Assembly: GCF_021216675.1 (NCBI RefSeq)
Contig: NZ_CP086120.1
Location: forward strand, 5,082,501 to 5,146,500
Direction: 5' to 3'
DNA from: Streptomyces gobiensis
Lineage (GTDB): Bacteria > Actinomycetota > Actinomycetes > Streptomycetales > Streptomycetaceae
DNA: 64,000 bases
The position numbers were made by a program, and so were the translations under genes. Under the pieces are notes generated by a model, which was not told the origin of the DNA, searched no databases, and saw only the letters and a program-made list of their open reading frames with translations. Shown one piece after another: positions 8,023-15,606 of the stretch (position 1 is its first letter; every line of letters begins with the position of its first letter).

Positions 8023-9532
8023 GGGGCGCTCCCTGGCTGGTGGAGATCCCGGATCCGGTGGCGGACGGCTGCCAGCCGGCGTCCCGGGCCAGTGCGCGCC
8101 AGGCAAGGAAGTCCTCGTAGAGCGCGGCGTACAGCGTGCCGCGTGCCGGGTCGGGGTCCCAGGCCGAACCCATGCGTACGTAGGTCGCTGCGGCGCTGTG
8201 CATGCTCGACTCGGCGCCGGTGAGCACAAGACCCGTGACGAAGGCTCCCTTGGCGCCGATTTCCGTGTCGGTGGAGCGTGCTGTGGGGACACCGGTGGTG
8301 TCCGCGATGAGCTGGCACCAGGCGTCGCTGTTGGCACCGCCGCCGCAGAGTCTGAGCTCGTTCACCTCGCTCCGGGAGGCCGCCAGGGAGTCCCGTACGG
8401 TCAGGGAGAGGCCCTCGAATACGGCCCGGGCGACATCGGCCCGGCCGTGTTCCAGGGTCAGTCCCCAGAACGTGCCCCGGGCCCGGGGGTCGAGGAAGGG
8501 CGCGCGCTCGCCGGCCGGCGAGAGGTAGGGCAGAAACGCCATGCCCCGGGCGCCGGGCTCCGCCGTGAAGGCGAGTTCGGCCAGCTCCGGCGGTCCGTCG
8601 AGACCGAGGGTGGCGGCGGCCCAGCTGAGGACTTCTGTGCCGGCCAGGGTCGGGAAGGCGCGCAGCACACGCTCGCGCCCCCGGTAGGCAATGTTGATTC
8701 CGCACGGTTCGCCTGCCGTGTCGACGGTCTTACGGACGATCTCGGTGCACAGCGTGGTGCCCAGGATGCTGCACGCCTGGCCGGGGTTGACCACTCCGAC
8801 ACCGCGCGCGGTTGAGGCGATGTCATAGGGCGCCATGACCACGGGCAGACCCGCCGGCAGCCCGAGCTGGCTGGCCGCTTCCTGGGTGATCTCAGCGATC
8901 CGTTCCTGTTCGCCCAGCACTCTGGGCAGCAGTCGGCGCGCCCACTCCAGGCCGAACAGCTCCAGGATCTTCGGGTCGTAGTCGCCCGTGGAGTGGTCGA
9001 GGAAAGGAGCGGAGGCATCGGAGGCGTCGACCGCCACCTCACCCGTGAGACGCAGAAAGAGCCAGCCGGCGGCGGTCAGTGCGGAGGCGGAACGCTCCAG
9101 CCGCCCCGGGTCGTGCGCGGCCAGCCAGCTGAGGATGGCGTTGGGCATCCCGCTGCAGGTGAGCGAGCCGTTGCGGCGGAAGGCATCCTCCAGCACGCCG
9201 TCACTCGCCCAGCGCTCCAGGATCGTGCCCGCGCGCCCGTCGGACCAGAGCAGCGCCGGGCCGGTGGGGCGGCCCCGCTCGTCGACCAGCCAGCAGCCGT
9301 CTCCCTGGGCGGTGAAGGAGACCAGCCACACGGGGTCGCGCAGCTCGGAGAGCACATTGCGGACGGTGAAGACCACCGCGTTCCAGACGGTGTCCATGTC
9401 CTGCTCGGCCCAGCCAGGGTGCGGACGGTCCACCGCGGTGCCCAGACGGGAGACCGCGATCTCATTGCCCTGATCGTCGAACACCACCGATTTGATCATC
9501 GAGGTGCCGACATCAATGGTCAGAACCGACAT
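8015..9532 (-). CDS. FGGY-family carbohydrate kinase, erythritol-kinase-like
   Basis: A 505-residue FGGY kinase and first gene of the operon. The start is taken at ATG 9532, with GAAGGA 8 bp upstream, directly before TIDVGTSMIKSVVFDD; a start ten codons earlier is possible. Motifs such as FTAQGDGCWLVDERG and ALLWSDGRA recall erythritol kinase EryA, though xylulokinase-like families share parts of them. The C-terminal ATPase half has LCGGGANSDAWCQ. The next gene overlaps by 8 bp. The polyol permease and DeoR regulator upstream make a polyol or a ketose derived from one the likely substrate. Confidence 0.87.
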   Translation of the reverse strand: MSVLTIDVGTSMIKSVVFDDQGNEIAVSRLGTAVDRPHPGWAEQDMDTVWNAVVFTVRNVLSELRDPVWLVSFTAQGDGCWLVDERGRPTGPALLWSDGRAGTILERWASDGVLEDAFRRNGSLTCSGMPNAILSWLAAHDPGRLERSASALTAAGWLFLRLTGEVAVDASDASAPFLDHSTGDYDPKILELFGLEWARRLLPRVLGEQERIAEITQEAASQLGLPAGLPVVMAPYDIASTARGVGVVNPGQACSILGTTLCTEIVRKTVDTAGEPCGINIAYRGRERVLRAFPTLAGTEVLSWAAATLGLDGPPELAELAFTAEPGARGMAFLPYLSPAGERAPFLDPRARGTFWGLTLEHGRADVARAVFEGLSLTVRDSLAASRSEVNELRLCGGGANSDAWCQLIADTTGVPTARSTDTEIGAKGAFVTGLVLTGAESSMHSAAATYVRMGSAWDPDPARGTLYAALYEDFLAWRALARDAGWQPSATGSGISTSQGAPHA

Positions 9533-9781
9533 GATTACCGTCCTTCGCAGTGACAGGATCAATTGCGCCCATACCGGGCCGCAAGCATTCGCCCGCCAGG
9601 GCGCCGCCGGACCCCTCTGGCCTGGTGGGATGCAACTCCCACCGCATCGGGGGCGTCAATGAATCCCCGGAACTTCTCACCACCTGTGTGATCTCTCGCG
9701 TGAACTTACCCAGGGGTGCTTCTGCCGCCGTGCTGGGTATCGGAGCCGCGGAAGCCGCCAGGGAAGCACCCCGGTAGGCGT

Positions 9782-9810
9782 GAAACCCACGTGATGTTCA
9801 CATGGGTTTC
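9782..9810. promoter_or_regulatory. Near-perfect 29-bp palindrome between kinase operon and DeoR gene
   Basis: Arms GAAACCCA (9782-9789) and TGGGTTTC (9803-9810) enclose CGTGATGTTCACA, which itself has TGA/TCA symmetry. It lies 250 bp upstream of the first kinase and 23 bp after the DeoR stop. The inner GTGATGTTCAC resembles GTGATGTTAAC at 10673-10683 in front of the DeoR gene, so an operator is plausible. A terminator for the DeoR gene is the alternative. The rest of 9533-9832 holds no gene I can support. Confidence 0.5.
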
Positions 9811-9832
9811 CGCAGAGTCAGGCCCGGCAGAG

Positions 9833-10645
9833 TCAGGCCCGCCCGACCACCTTGAGCGTAACGCCGAGATCGCGGATACGGCGCTGCTCCTCCGCTGGCA
9901 GGCCGCTGTCGGTGAGGACAATGTCGAAGGCGGTGAGCGGGGCCAGGGTGTGCAGTCCCTCGCGGGTGAACTTGGTGTGGTCGGCGAGCAGAACACGCCG
10001 GGCGGCGGAGTCGATCAGGGCACGCTTGACGTGCACGGTCTCCTGGGACTGGTGATAGCAGCGGCCCCGGGTGATGGCCGTGGTGGACATGAACAGGGTG
10101 TCGGCGCGGAACGAGGCCACGGCCTCCGCCGTGTGGAGCCCGAGGAAGGCGTCGTAGGCGGGAAAGTACGTGCCGCCGAGCGCCACCAGGCTGATACCGG
10201 ACTCGCCAGCCAGCAGTTTGATCACCGGAAAGAAGTTGGTGATCACGGTGAGCGGGGTGCGTTCGGTGAGCCGCTCCGCCAGATACAGACAGGTGGTGCT
10301 GTCGTCCAGCATGATCGCCTGACCGGGTGCGATCAGGCTGAGGGCAGCGTCGGCGAGCCGCTTCTTGGTGTCGGCCATGGCGGCCATCCGCTCGCTGACA
10401 TTGCCGTGGAAGACGGTTGAGGAGAGTGCGGTCGCGCCGCCGCGGACCTTGCGCAGCCAGCCCTGGGACTGCAGCGCGTCCAGGTCGCGGTGGATGGTCA
10501 TCAGGCTGACACCGAACTGCCCGGCGAGATCGGCGGCGCGCACGAATCCCTCGCCCGAGACGCGGTCGCGGATGTACTGCCGCCGGTCGCGCTGCTCGTC
10601 GGAGCGGGGCACGCGCCCAGCGCCGCCTGGGGTTGATGTGTCCAT
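9833..10645 (-). CDS. DeoR/GlpR-family transcriptional regulator of the polyol locus
   Basis: A 270-residue DeoR-family repressor. The N-terminal helix-turn-helix (about residues 20-75: VRAADLAGQFGVSLMTIHRDL, GWLRKVRGGA) is followed by a sugar-phosphate-sensing domain of ribose-5-phosphate-isomerase-like fold (AIMLDDSTTCLYLA, VITNFFPV, ALGGTYFPAYDAFLG). These regulators usually respond to a phosphorylated sugar. It lies between the kinase operon and the divergent polyol permease, so it probably represses both until a kinase product appears. Related GTGATGTTmAC sequences occur at 9791 and 10673. Confidence 0.88.
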   Translation of the reverse strand: MDTSTPGGAGRVPRSDEQRDRRQYIRDRVSGEGFVRAADLAGQFGVSLMTIHRDLDALQSQGWLRKVRGGATALSSTVFHGNVSERMAAMADTKKRLADAALSLIAPGQAIMLDDSTTCLYLAERLTERTPLTVITNFFPVIKLLAGESGISLVALGGTYFPAYDAFLGLHTAEAVASFRADTLFMSTTAITRGRCYHQSQETVHVKRALIDSAARRVLLADHTKFTREGLHTLAPLTAFDIVLTDSGLPAEEQRRIRDLGVTLKVVGRA

Positions 10646-10672
10646 TGGCCGTCACCTCATCGAAGAGCCAAT

Positions 10673-10683
10673 GTGATGTTAAC
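10673..10683. promoter_or_regulatory. Candidate DeoR site in the deoR/permease intergenic region
   Basis: GTGATGTTAAC lies 28 bp upstream of the DeoR start and matches GTGATGTTCAC at 9791-9801 at ten of eleven positions. A third partial copy in the form TTAACGTGATC is at 10758-10768. Repeated copies at both transcription units suggest one operator type. The spacing and exact consensus are uncertain. Confidence 0.4.
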
Positions 10684-10902
10684 GCACACCTCACGTACTG
10701 TTCCCGAGGTGTTTCACGAGCCTGAGGGGCTTCCTCCCAGCAGTCGGAAGAGCTTCTTAACGTGATCTTGTCGGCAGTTGGCGTTGCGTTCCCGGGATTC
10801 ATTGTCACCGGTAGCGGAACGGGTCTTTCCTCTTCGCAATCGTCCACCGCCGGCCTGTCAGGCCTCGGCAAGCGGGACGTGGATACCTACTGGAGGGAAG
10901 GT

Positions 10903-12264
10903 GTGTCCCCCATGACCAGTTCACCCGGGCTGCCCATGGAAGCCCCAACGCAGAAACCTCGCGGACGGCTGGAGCGGCTGGGCATACCCCGGCCGCTGGC
11001 CTGGGGGTTTCTCGGTGTACTGATCTTTATGATCGGTGACGGGGTGGAGTCCGGTTACCTGTCGCCGTACCTGATGGAACGTGGCGTCTCCAAGGACTGG
11101 GTGGCGCTGATCTTCACCGCCTATGGGATCACCGCCAGCATCGCGGCATGGCTGTCGGGCGCGCTGTCGGAACTGTGGGGGCCGCGCCGGGTGATGTGGG
11201 CGGGCCTGGGGATCTGGGCGCTGTTCCACGTTGTCTTCCTGGTGGTGGCGGTGCCGAGCGGCAGCCCGGTGATCCTCATGCTCAGCTACGCCTTGCGGGG
11301 ATTCGGCTATCCACTGTTCGCCTTCGGCTTCCTGGTGTGGGTCGCCTCCGCCACGCCGCAGTCCCGGCTGGGCAGTGCCGCCGGCTGGTTCTGGTTCGCC
11401 TTCACCGGGGGGCTGCCGACGCTCGGCTCCCTGGTGGCCAGCGGGCTGATCCCGCAGATCGGGGCGTACTGGACGCTGTGGTTCGCCCTGGGCCTGGTGA
11501 CGGCCGGTGGTTTCATCGCACTGCTGGGCGTGCGCGAGCGCACCGGCTTCCACCGTCTGGCGCCCCCCGGCGAGCGCCCGCTGGTGACGCTGCTGGGAAG
11601 TGTCACGATTCTGTGGCGCAGACCACGGGTGGGCCTGGGCGCCCTGGTCCGGGTCATCAACACAGCGCCGCAGTTCGGCTACCTGGTATTTCTGCCGATC
11701 TTCTTCACCGAGACGATCGGCTTCAGCCTCGAACAGTGGCTGCGGCTGCTGACGGTGATGTTCGCGGTCAATATCGTGTTCAACCTGATCTTCGGCATCC
11801 TCGGGGACAAGCTGGGCTGGCGGCGCACCATCGCCTGGTTCGGCGGCCTGGGCTGCGCGGTGACCACCCTGCTCCTGTACTACGTACCCACCGCGAGCCA
11901 GAACTACGGTCTCGCGCTGCTGGTCGCGGGACTCTACGGAGCCACGCTGGCCGGTTATGTGCCGCTGTCCGCGCTGATGCCGTCGCTGGTTCCCCGGCAC
12001 AAGGGCCAGGCCATGTCCGCGCTGAACCTCGGGGCCGGGGCGAGCGTGTTCACCGGCCCCGCGATCGTGGGCATCTTCCTGGGCACACTCGGCGTGGTCG
12101 GCGTGATGTGGATCTTCGCTGGACTGTATGTGGCCAGTGCGGTGATGACCCTGTTCCTGCGCCTGCCCGGCGAGCAGGAGACCCCGGGAGGGAGCGCGGA
12201 GGAGCGGGCCGGGCAGCCCGGCGCCCAGGTCGACAGCCCGCTCGCGCCGAGTCCCTCGCCCTAG
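10903..12264 (+). CDS. MFS transporter, polyol permease family
   Basis: A 453-residue major facilitator protein with about 12 hydrophobic segments. Its N-terminus (IPRPLAWGFLGVLIFMIGDG, YLSPYLMERGVS) and the segment LRGFGYPLFAFGFLVW closely recall the ribitol/arabinitol transporters RbtT and DalT, which define the polyol permease family. The start is taken at GTG 10903, 6 bp after GGAGGG; ATG 10912 in the same frame is the alternative. It is divergent from the DeoR gene. It most likely imports a sugar alcohol by proton symport for the kinases encoded at 6532-9532. Confidence 0.88.
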   Translation: MSPMTSSPGLPMEAPTQKPRGRLERLGIPRPLAWGFLGVLIFMIGDGVESGYLSPYLMERGVSKDWVALIFTAYGITASIAAWLSGALSELWGPRRVMWAGLGIWALFHVVFLVVAVPSGSPVILMLSYALRGFGYPLFAFGFLVWVASATPQSRLGSAAGWFWFAFTGGLPTLGSLVASGLIPQIGAYWTLWFALGLVTAGGFIALLGVRERTGFHRLAPPGERPLVTLLGSVTILWRRPRVGLGALVRVINTAPQFGYLVFLPIFFTETIGFSLEQWLRLLTVMFAVNIVFNLIFGILGDKLGWRRTIAWFGGLGCAVTTLLLYYVPTASQNYGLALLVAGLYGATLAGYVPLSALMPSLVPRHKGQAMSALNLGAGASVFTGPAIVGIFLGTLGVVGVMWIFAGLYVASAVMTLFLRLPGEQETPGGSAEERAGQPGAQVDSPLAPSPSP

Positions 12265-12299
12265 GACTGGGCGAGGACCTGATCCGACGCGTCCATGAG

Positions 12300-12339
12300 G
12301 GCCGGAGGTCTCCCACTCTCGGGTGGGAGACCTCCGGCC
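12300..12339. terminator. Hairpin terminator after polyol permease
   Basis: A perfect 17-bp stem (12300-12316 with 12323-12339) with a 6-base TCTCGG loop starts 36 bp after the permease stop. It is the strongest single hairpin in the window. Confidence 0.88.
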
Positions 12340-12408
12340 TTCCGTACGAGTAGCGGTGGCGGGCGGGGGGAACCCGGGTCGTCCAGACAGAAAGCGAGGC
12401 GAACTCCC

Positions 12409-12855
12409 ATGATCGGATCCCTACGTCACCGATCAGCCGAGACCGCCGAGACGCCCCAGACGGCCCAGACGGCCGAGCACTCGGTGGGAGAGCTGGTCAA
12501 GCAGGCATCGCAGCAGCTGTCGGAACTGGTCCGCCGGGAGATGCGGCTGGCGCAGGCAGAGATGGCCGGGAAGGGCAAACGAGCGGGACTGGGCGGCGGG
12601 ATGTTCGGCGCCGCCGCGGTGGTCGCGTTCCTCGCGTTCCAGGCGTTGCTGGTGGCCGCGATCGCCGCTCTGGCCCTGGTTCTGCCTCTCTGGGCCGCCG
12701 GCCTCATCGTCGCGGGCGCGCTGCTGGCCGTGGCGGGCCTTCTGGCGCTGACGGGCAAGCAGCAGGTGTACAGCGCGACGCCGCCGATGCCGGAGCGGGC
12801 GATCGGCAGCATGAAGGCGGACGTCGCAGAGATCAGGGAAAGGGCACACCGATGA
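12409..12855 (+). CDS. Phage holin family protein (DUF1469-like membrane protein)
   Basis: A 148-residue protein. It has an N-terminal Ala/Glu/Thr-rich stretch made of near-repeats (SAETAETPQTAQTAE), a conserved segment (LVKQASQQLSELVRREMRLAQ), then two hydrophobic helices (about residues 65-90 and 95-118) and a polar tail. This is the pattern of the actinobacterial phage-holin-superfamily proteins (DUF1469, YqjE-like), which are chromosomal and probably act in envelope stress, not phage lysis. It overlaps the DUF3618 gene by 4 bp, forming a three-gene operon common in Streptomyces. Confidence 0.82.
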   Translation: MIGSLRHRSAETAETPQTAQTAEHSVGELVKQASQQLSELVRREMRLAQAEMAGKGKRAGLGGGMFGAAAVVAFLAFQALLVAAIAALALVLPLWAAGLIVAGALLAVAGLLALTGKQQVYSATPPMPERAIGSMKADVAEIRERAHR

Positions 12856-13127
12856 GGCACCATGCCGGAACAGACGGCCGCCCCGGAGTCAGCGAACGGG
12901 AGCTGCGGGACGCGGTGGAGCAGACCCGTGAGCAGCTGGGCGAAACAGTGGAGGAGCTGGCAGCCAAGTTTGATCTGAAGGCCAAGGCCCAGGAGAGGGC
13001 CGCGCACGTCAAAGAGCGCGCTGAGCGGACCGCCCGCAGCGGGCCGGGGCCGCTGATAGCCATGGGCGCCGGGGCGCTTGTCGCCGTGATGCTGCTGCGC
13101 CGGCTGCTCAGCGGAAGGCGGTGCTGA
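12852..13127 (+). CDS. DUF3618 domain protein
   Basis: A 91-residue protein. The N-terminal conserved helix (ERELRDAVEQTREQLGETVEEL) continues into KAKAQERAA and ends in one transmembrane helix (LIAMGAGALVAVMLLRRLL). This is the standard DUF3618 architecture, a small membrane-anchored coiled-coil protein of unknown function. The start overlaps the preceding stop by 4 bp. Confidence 0.85.
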   Translation: MRHHAGTDGRPGVSERELRDAVEQTREQLGETVEELAAKFDLKAKAQERAAHVKERAERTARSGPGPLIAMGAGALVAVMLLRRLLSGRRC

Positions 13128-13129
13128 GC

Positions 13130-13390
13130 ATGGGCAAGCTGCTCTACAAGCCGCTGGGCATGCTGTTCGGCGTGCTCGGCGGCATGCTCGCGGGTGTGAT
13201 CTTCAGGCGGCTGTGGGGGCTGATTACGGGTGAGGACGACGCCCCCGAGGCCACCGACGAGGAACGTGGCTGGCGCGAGGTACTCCCGGCGGCAGCGCTG
13301 CAGGGCGCGGTCTTCGCCGCGGTCAAGGCGGCGGTGGACCGTGGCGGGGCCACGGGCGTACGCCGGGTGACCGGCCGCTGGCCCACCTGA
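13130..13390 (+). CDS. DUF4235 domain membrane protein
   Basis: An 86-residue protein with an N-terminal hydrophobic helix (KPLGMLFGVLGGMLAGVIF) and the conserved DEERGWREVLPAAALQGA segment typical of DUF4235. ATG 13130 is preferred; GTG 13121 in the same frame overlaps the DUF3618 stop. It is the third gene of the holin-DUF3618-DUF4235 operon. The function is unknown, though the family is widespread in actinobacteria beside YihY-type genes, as here. Confidence 0.82.
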   Translation: MGKLLYKPLGMLFGVLGGMLAGVIFRRLWGLITGEDDAPEATDEERGWREVLPAAALQGAVFAAVKAAVDRGGATGVRRVTGRWPT

Positions 13391-13400
13391 CCCACGCGCC

Positions 13401-14564
13401 TCACTGGTTCTCGCCGGGCTCGCCCTGATCCAGGCCCTGCTCGTCGCCGCGTGGCCGTCGTGGCCATTTACGTGTGTCGCGTGGCCTGACGTACGGCTCT
13501 TCCTCCCGGGGATGTCCACCCGCGATGGCCCGTTCCCGCGAGAGTTCGGCGTCGAATTCCAGGCCGAGCAGGATCGCGAGATTGGTGAGCCACAGCCAGA
13601 TGAGGAAGATGATGACACCGGCCAGCGTGCCGTAGGTCCTGTTGTACGAGCCGAAGTTGGCCACATACAGGGCGAAGCCCACCGAGGCGAGCAGCCAGAT
13701 GAGCACGGCCAGGAAGCTGCCCGGCGTCAGCCAGCGGAAGCCCCGTTCCTTGACATTGGGTGCCGCCCAGTAGAGCAGGGCGATCATCAGCACCACGAGC
13801 AGCACCAGAACCGGCCACTTGGCGATCGCCCAGACGGTGACCGCGGTGTCGCCGAGCCCGATGGTTTCGCCCGCCCGCTCGGCCAGCGGGCCGGTGAAGA
13901 CCACGATCAGCGCGCTCAGGACCAGCAGAATCATCAGCAGCACGGTCAGACCCAGCCTCAGCGGGGTGGTCTTCCAGATGGGACGGCCCTCCGGAAGGTC
14001 GTATACCGCGTTGGCGGCCCGGATGAACGCGGCGACATAGGCGGAGGCGGCCCACACGGCGCCCACCAGGCCCACAACGGCGAGAATGCCTCCGGTGGTG
14101 CTGCTCTCCCGCAGCTCCTCCACCGCCGAGTTCAGCGTGTCACGCACCGCTCCGGGGGCCAGCTGCTGGATGTTGTCCAGGACCGTCCGGGCCGCCGCCG
14201 CGCCGATCACGCCCAGCAGCGACACGAGGACCAGTATCGCCGGGAAGATCGACAGCACGCCGAAGTAGGTGAGGGCGGCGGAGCGGTCCGGCAGCTCGTC
14301 TTCGCTGAACTCCTTTCCGGTGCGTCGAAGCACCGCCCACCAGGACCGTCTGTGCAGATCGGTGGGGCGATCCGGCGCCGCCGCCACGACCTCCTGACTG
14401 GGTCCGGTGCCTACGGCGAGTTCTTCCCCGCTGTGTTCTGCCTCGCGGCGTTCTGCCTCGTGGCGTTCTGCCTCGCTGTGTACTTCCGCGCTGTGTTCTG
14501 CCTCGCTACGGTCTTCCGCGCCGTGTTCTGCCTCGTCACGTCTGTCGTTGTCGTGCTGCGCCAT
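13401..14564 (-). CDS. YihY/virulence factor BrkB family membrane protein
   Basis: A 387-residue protein with the YihY/BrkB core (about residues 70-340). It has DRSAALTYFGVLSIFPAILV, several transmembrane helices, and the conserved GSFLAVLIWLLASVGFALYV, YGTLAGVIIFLIWLWLTNLA and GLEFDAEL motifs. The first 45 residues are a charged tandem repeat rich in AEH/AER units, described as a separate repeat. The C-terminal tail is polar. The family was once called ribonuclease BN by mistake; its real role, probably envelope transport or integrity, is unclear. It converges on the DUF4235 gene with 10 bp between stops. Confidence 0.88.
   Translation of the reverse strand: MAQHDNDRRDEAEHGAEDRSEAEHSAEVHSEAERHEAERREAEHSGEELAVGTGPSQEVVAAAPDRPTDLHRRSWWAVLRRTGKEFSEDELPDRSAALTYFGVLSIFPAILVLVSLLGVIGAAAARTVLDNIQQLAPGAVRDTLNSAVEELRESSTTGGILAVVGLVGAVWAASAYVAAFIRAANAVYDLPEGRPIWKTTPLRLGLTVLLMILLVLSALIVVFTGPLAERAGETIGLGDTAVTVWAIAKWPVLVLLVVLMIALLYWAAPNVKERGFRWLTPGSFLAVLIWLLASVGFALYVANFGSYNRTYGTLAGVIIFLIWLWLTNLAILLGLEFDAELSRERAIAGGHPREEEPYVRPRDTRKWPRRPRGDEQGLDQGEPGENQ
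14430..14555 (-). repeat. Imperfect tandem repeat encoding the YihY N-terminal Glu/His/Arg tract
   Basis: Short units of the type TTCTGCCTCG (plus-strand sense), spaced by 15 or 30 bases, recur about eight times and encode variants of S/R-E-A-E-H/R. Such in-frame repeats are prone to length change by slippage. The encoded segment is highly charged and probably a cytoplasmic coiled coil. Confidence 0.75.
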
Positions 14565-14811
14565 GGCGTACCCCTCGTTGTGGTCACTGCGGCGATCGGG
14601 TCCCCCGGATCGCCCGGACCAATCCGGCGGCCCGGAGCCACTGGGCTGCCGGAGCCCCGGTCACACCTCGGTGACCTGGGCTTCCAGGCAGGGGCAGGCC
14701 CACCCGGGTGGCGAGCGGTGGCGGCTCCGGAGCTTGGGGCTGAGGGTGGAGGTTAGCGAGCGTCCCCGGCCGGGTGACCGCTGCGGGCCGTACGCACGCA
14801 CTGGAGGCGAG

Positions 14812-15606
14812 GTGAGCGGATTGTCGGCCATGGGGGCCACACCACGGGCGGTACAGGGTGCGCCCTGCTGGGTGAGTCTGATGGTGCGCGACCTGGAGGC
14901 CGCACAGGCCTTCTACGGCGCGGTGCTGGGCTGGGAGTACGAGCCCGGCGACCAGGGCCGACGAGGCGATTCCATTGCCCTCGCTCAGGGTCTGCCGGTC
15001 GCCGGTCTGCGGGAGACGGCCCAGCAGATGGGGATGCCGGTCTCCTGGACCGCGTATTTCAAGGTCGACAGCGCTGACAGCGTGGTGGAACGCATCCGGG
15101 AACGCGGTGCCACGGTCGCCGTCGGGCCGCTCGCGTTCAGCAAGGGCCGGGTGGCCTGGGCGGCGGACCCGGCCGGCGCGGTGTTCGCCATCTGGGAGGG
15201 CGACGTGGCGAACTGGCAGTTCACCCGCAGCGTCGGCGCACCGACACGGCTTGAGCTGCGCACCAGGGATCCGTTCGCCATGGCGCTCTTCTACGGAGAA
15301 GTGTTCGAGTGGGACACCGACCAGGGCACCCATGATATCCGCTACGAGCACGACCAGGTGATCCTGCGCATCGGCGGACACTCGGTGGCCCACTACTCCG
15401 GCGGAGCGGTCGAGTCCGCACCCGATCCGCGCGTCCGGCCCCGGTGGCACATTTATTTCTTTGTGGACGACGTCGATGCCGCGGCGCAGCGGGCCACCGA
15501 AGCGGGCGGTTCCGTTGTGGCACCGCCGAGCAACTCACCCTTCGGCCGCGTGGCCGGGCTGCGGGACCCGCAGGGCGGCCTCTTCGATATCGCGTCCGAT
15601 GTCTGA
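14812..15606 (+). CDS. VOC (glyoxalase-like) protein with two domains
   Basis: A 264-residue protein with two vicinal-oxygen-chelate halves: residues about 17-125 (CWVSLMVRDLEAAQAFYGAVL) and 140-260 (LELRTRDPFAMALFYGEVF, ending DPQGGLFDIA). This resembles the Streptomyces 'hydroxylase CFP-30B'-like proteins. GTG 14812 has GGAGG upstream; ATG 14830 is an alternative, and further upstream extension is not supported. The metal ligands are not clearly canonical, so the enzymatic activity is open. Its last 72 bp overlap the 3' end of the convergent Mur ligase gene. Confidence 0.82.
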   Translation: MSGLSAMGATPRAVQGAPCWVSLMVRDLEAAQAFYGAVLGWEYEPGDQGRRGDSIALAQGLPVAGLRETAQQMGMPVSWTAYFKVDSADSVVERIRERGATVAVGPLAFSKGRVAWAADPAGAVFAIWEGDVANWQFTRSVGAPTRLELRTRDPFAMALFYGEVFEWDTDQGTHDIRYEHDQVILRIGGHSVAHYSGGAVESAPDPRVRPRWHIYFFVDDVDAAAQRATEAGGSVVAPPSNSPFGRVAGLRDPQGGLFDIASDV

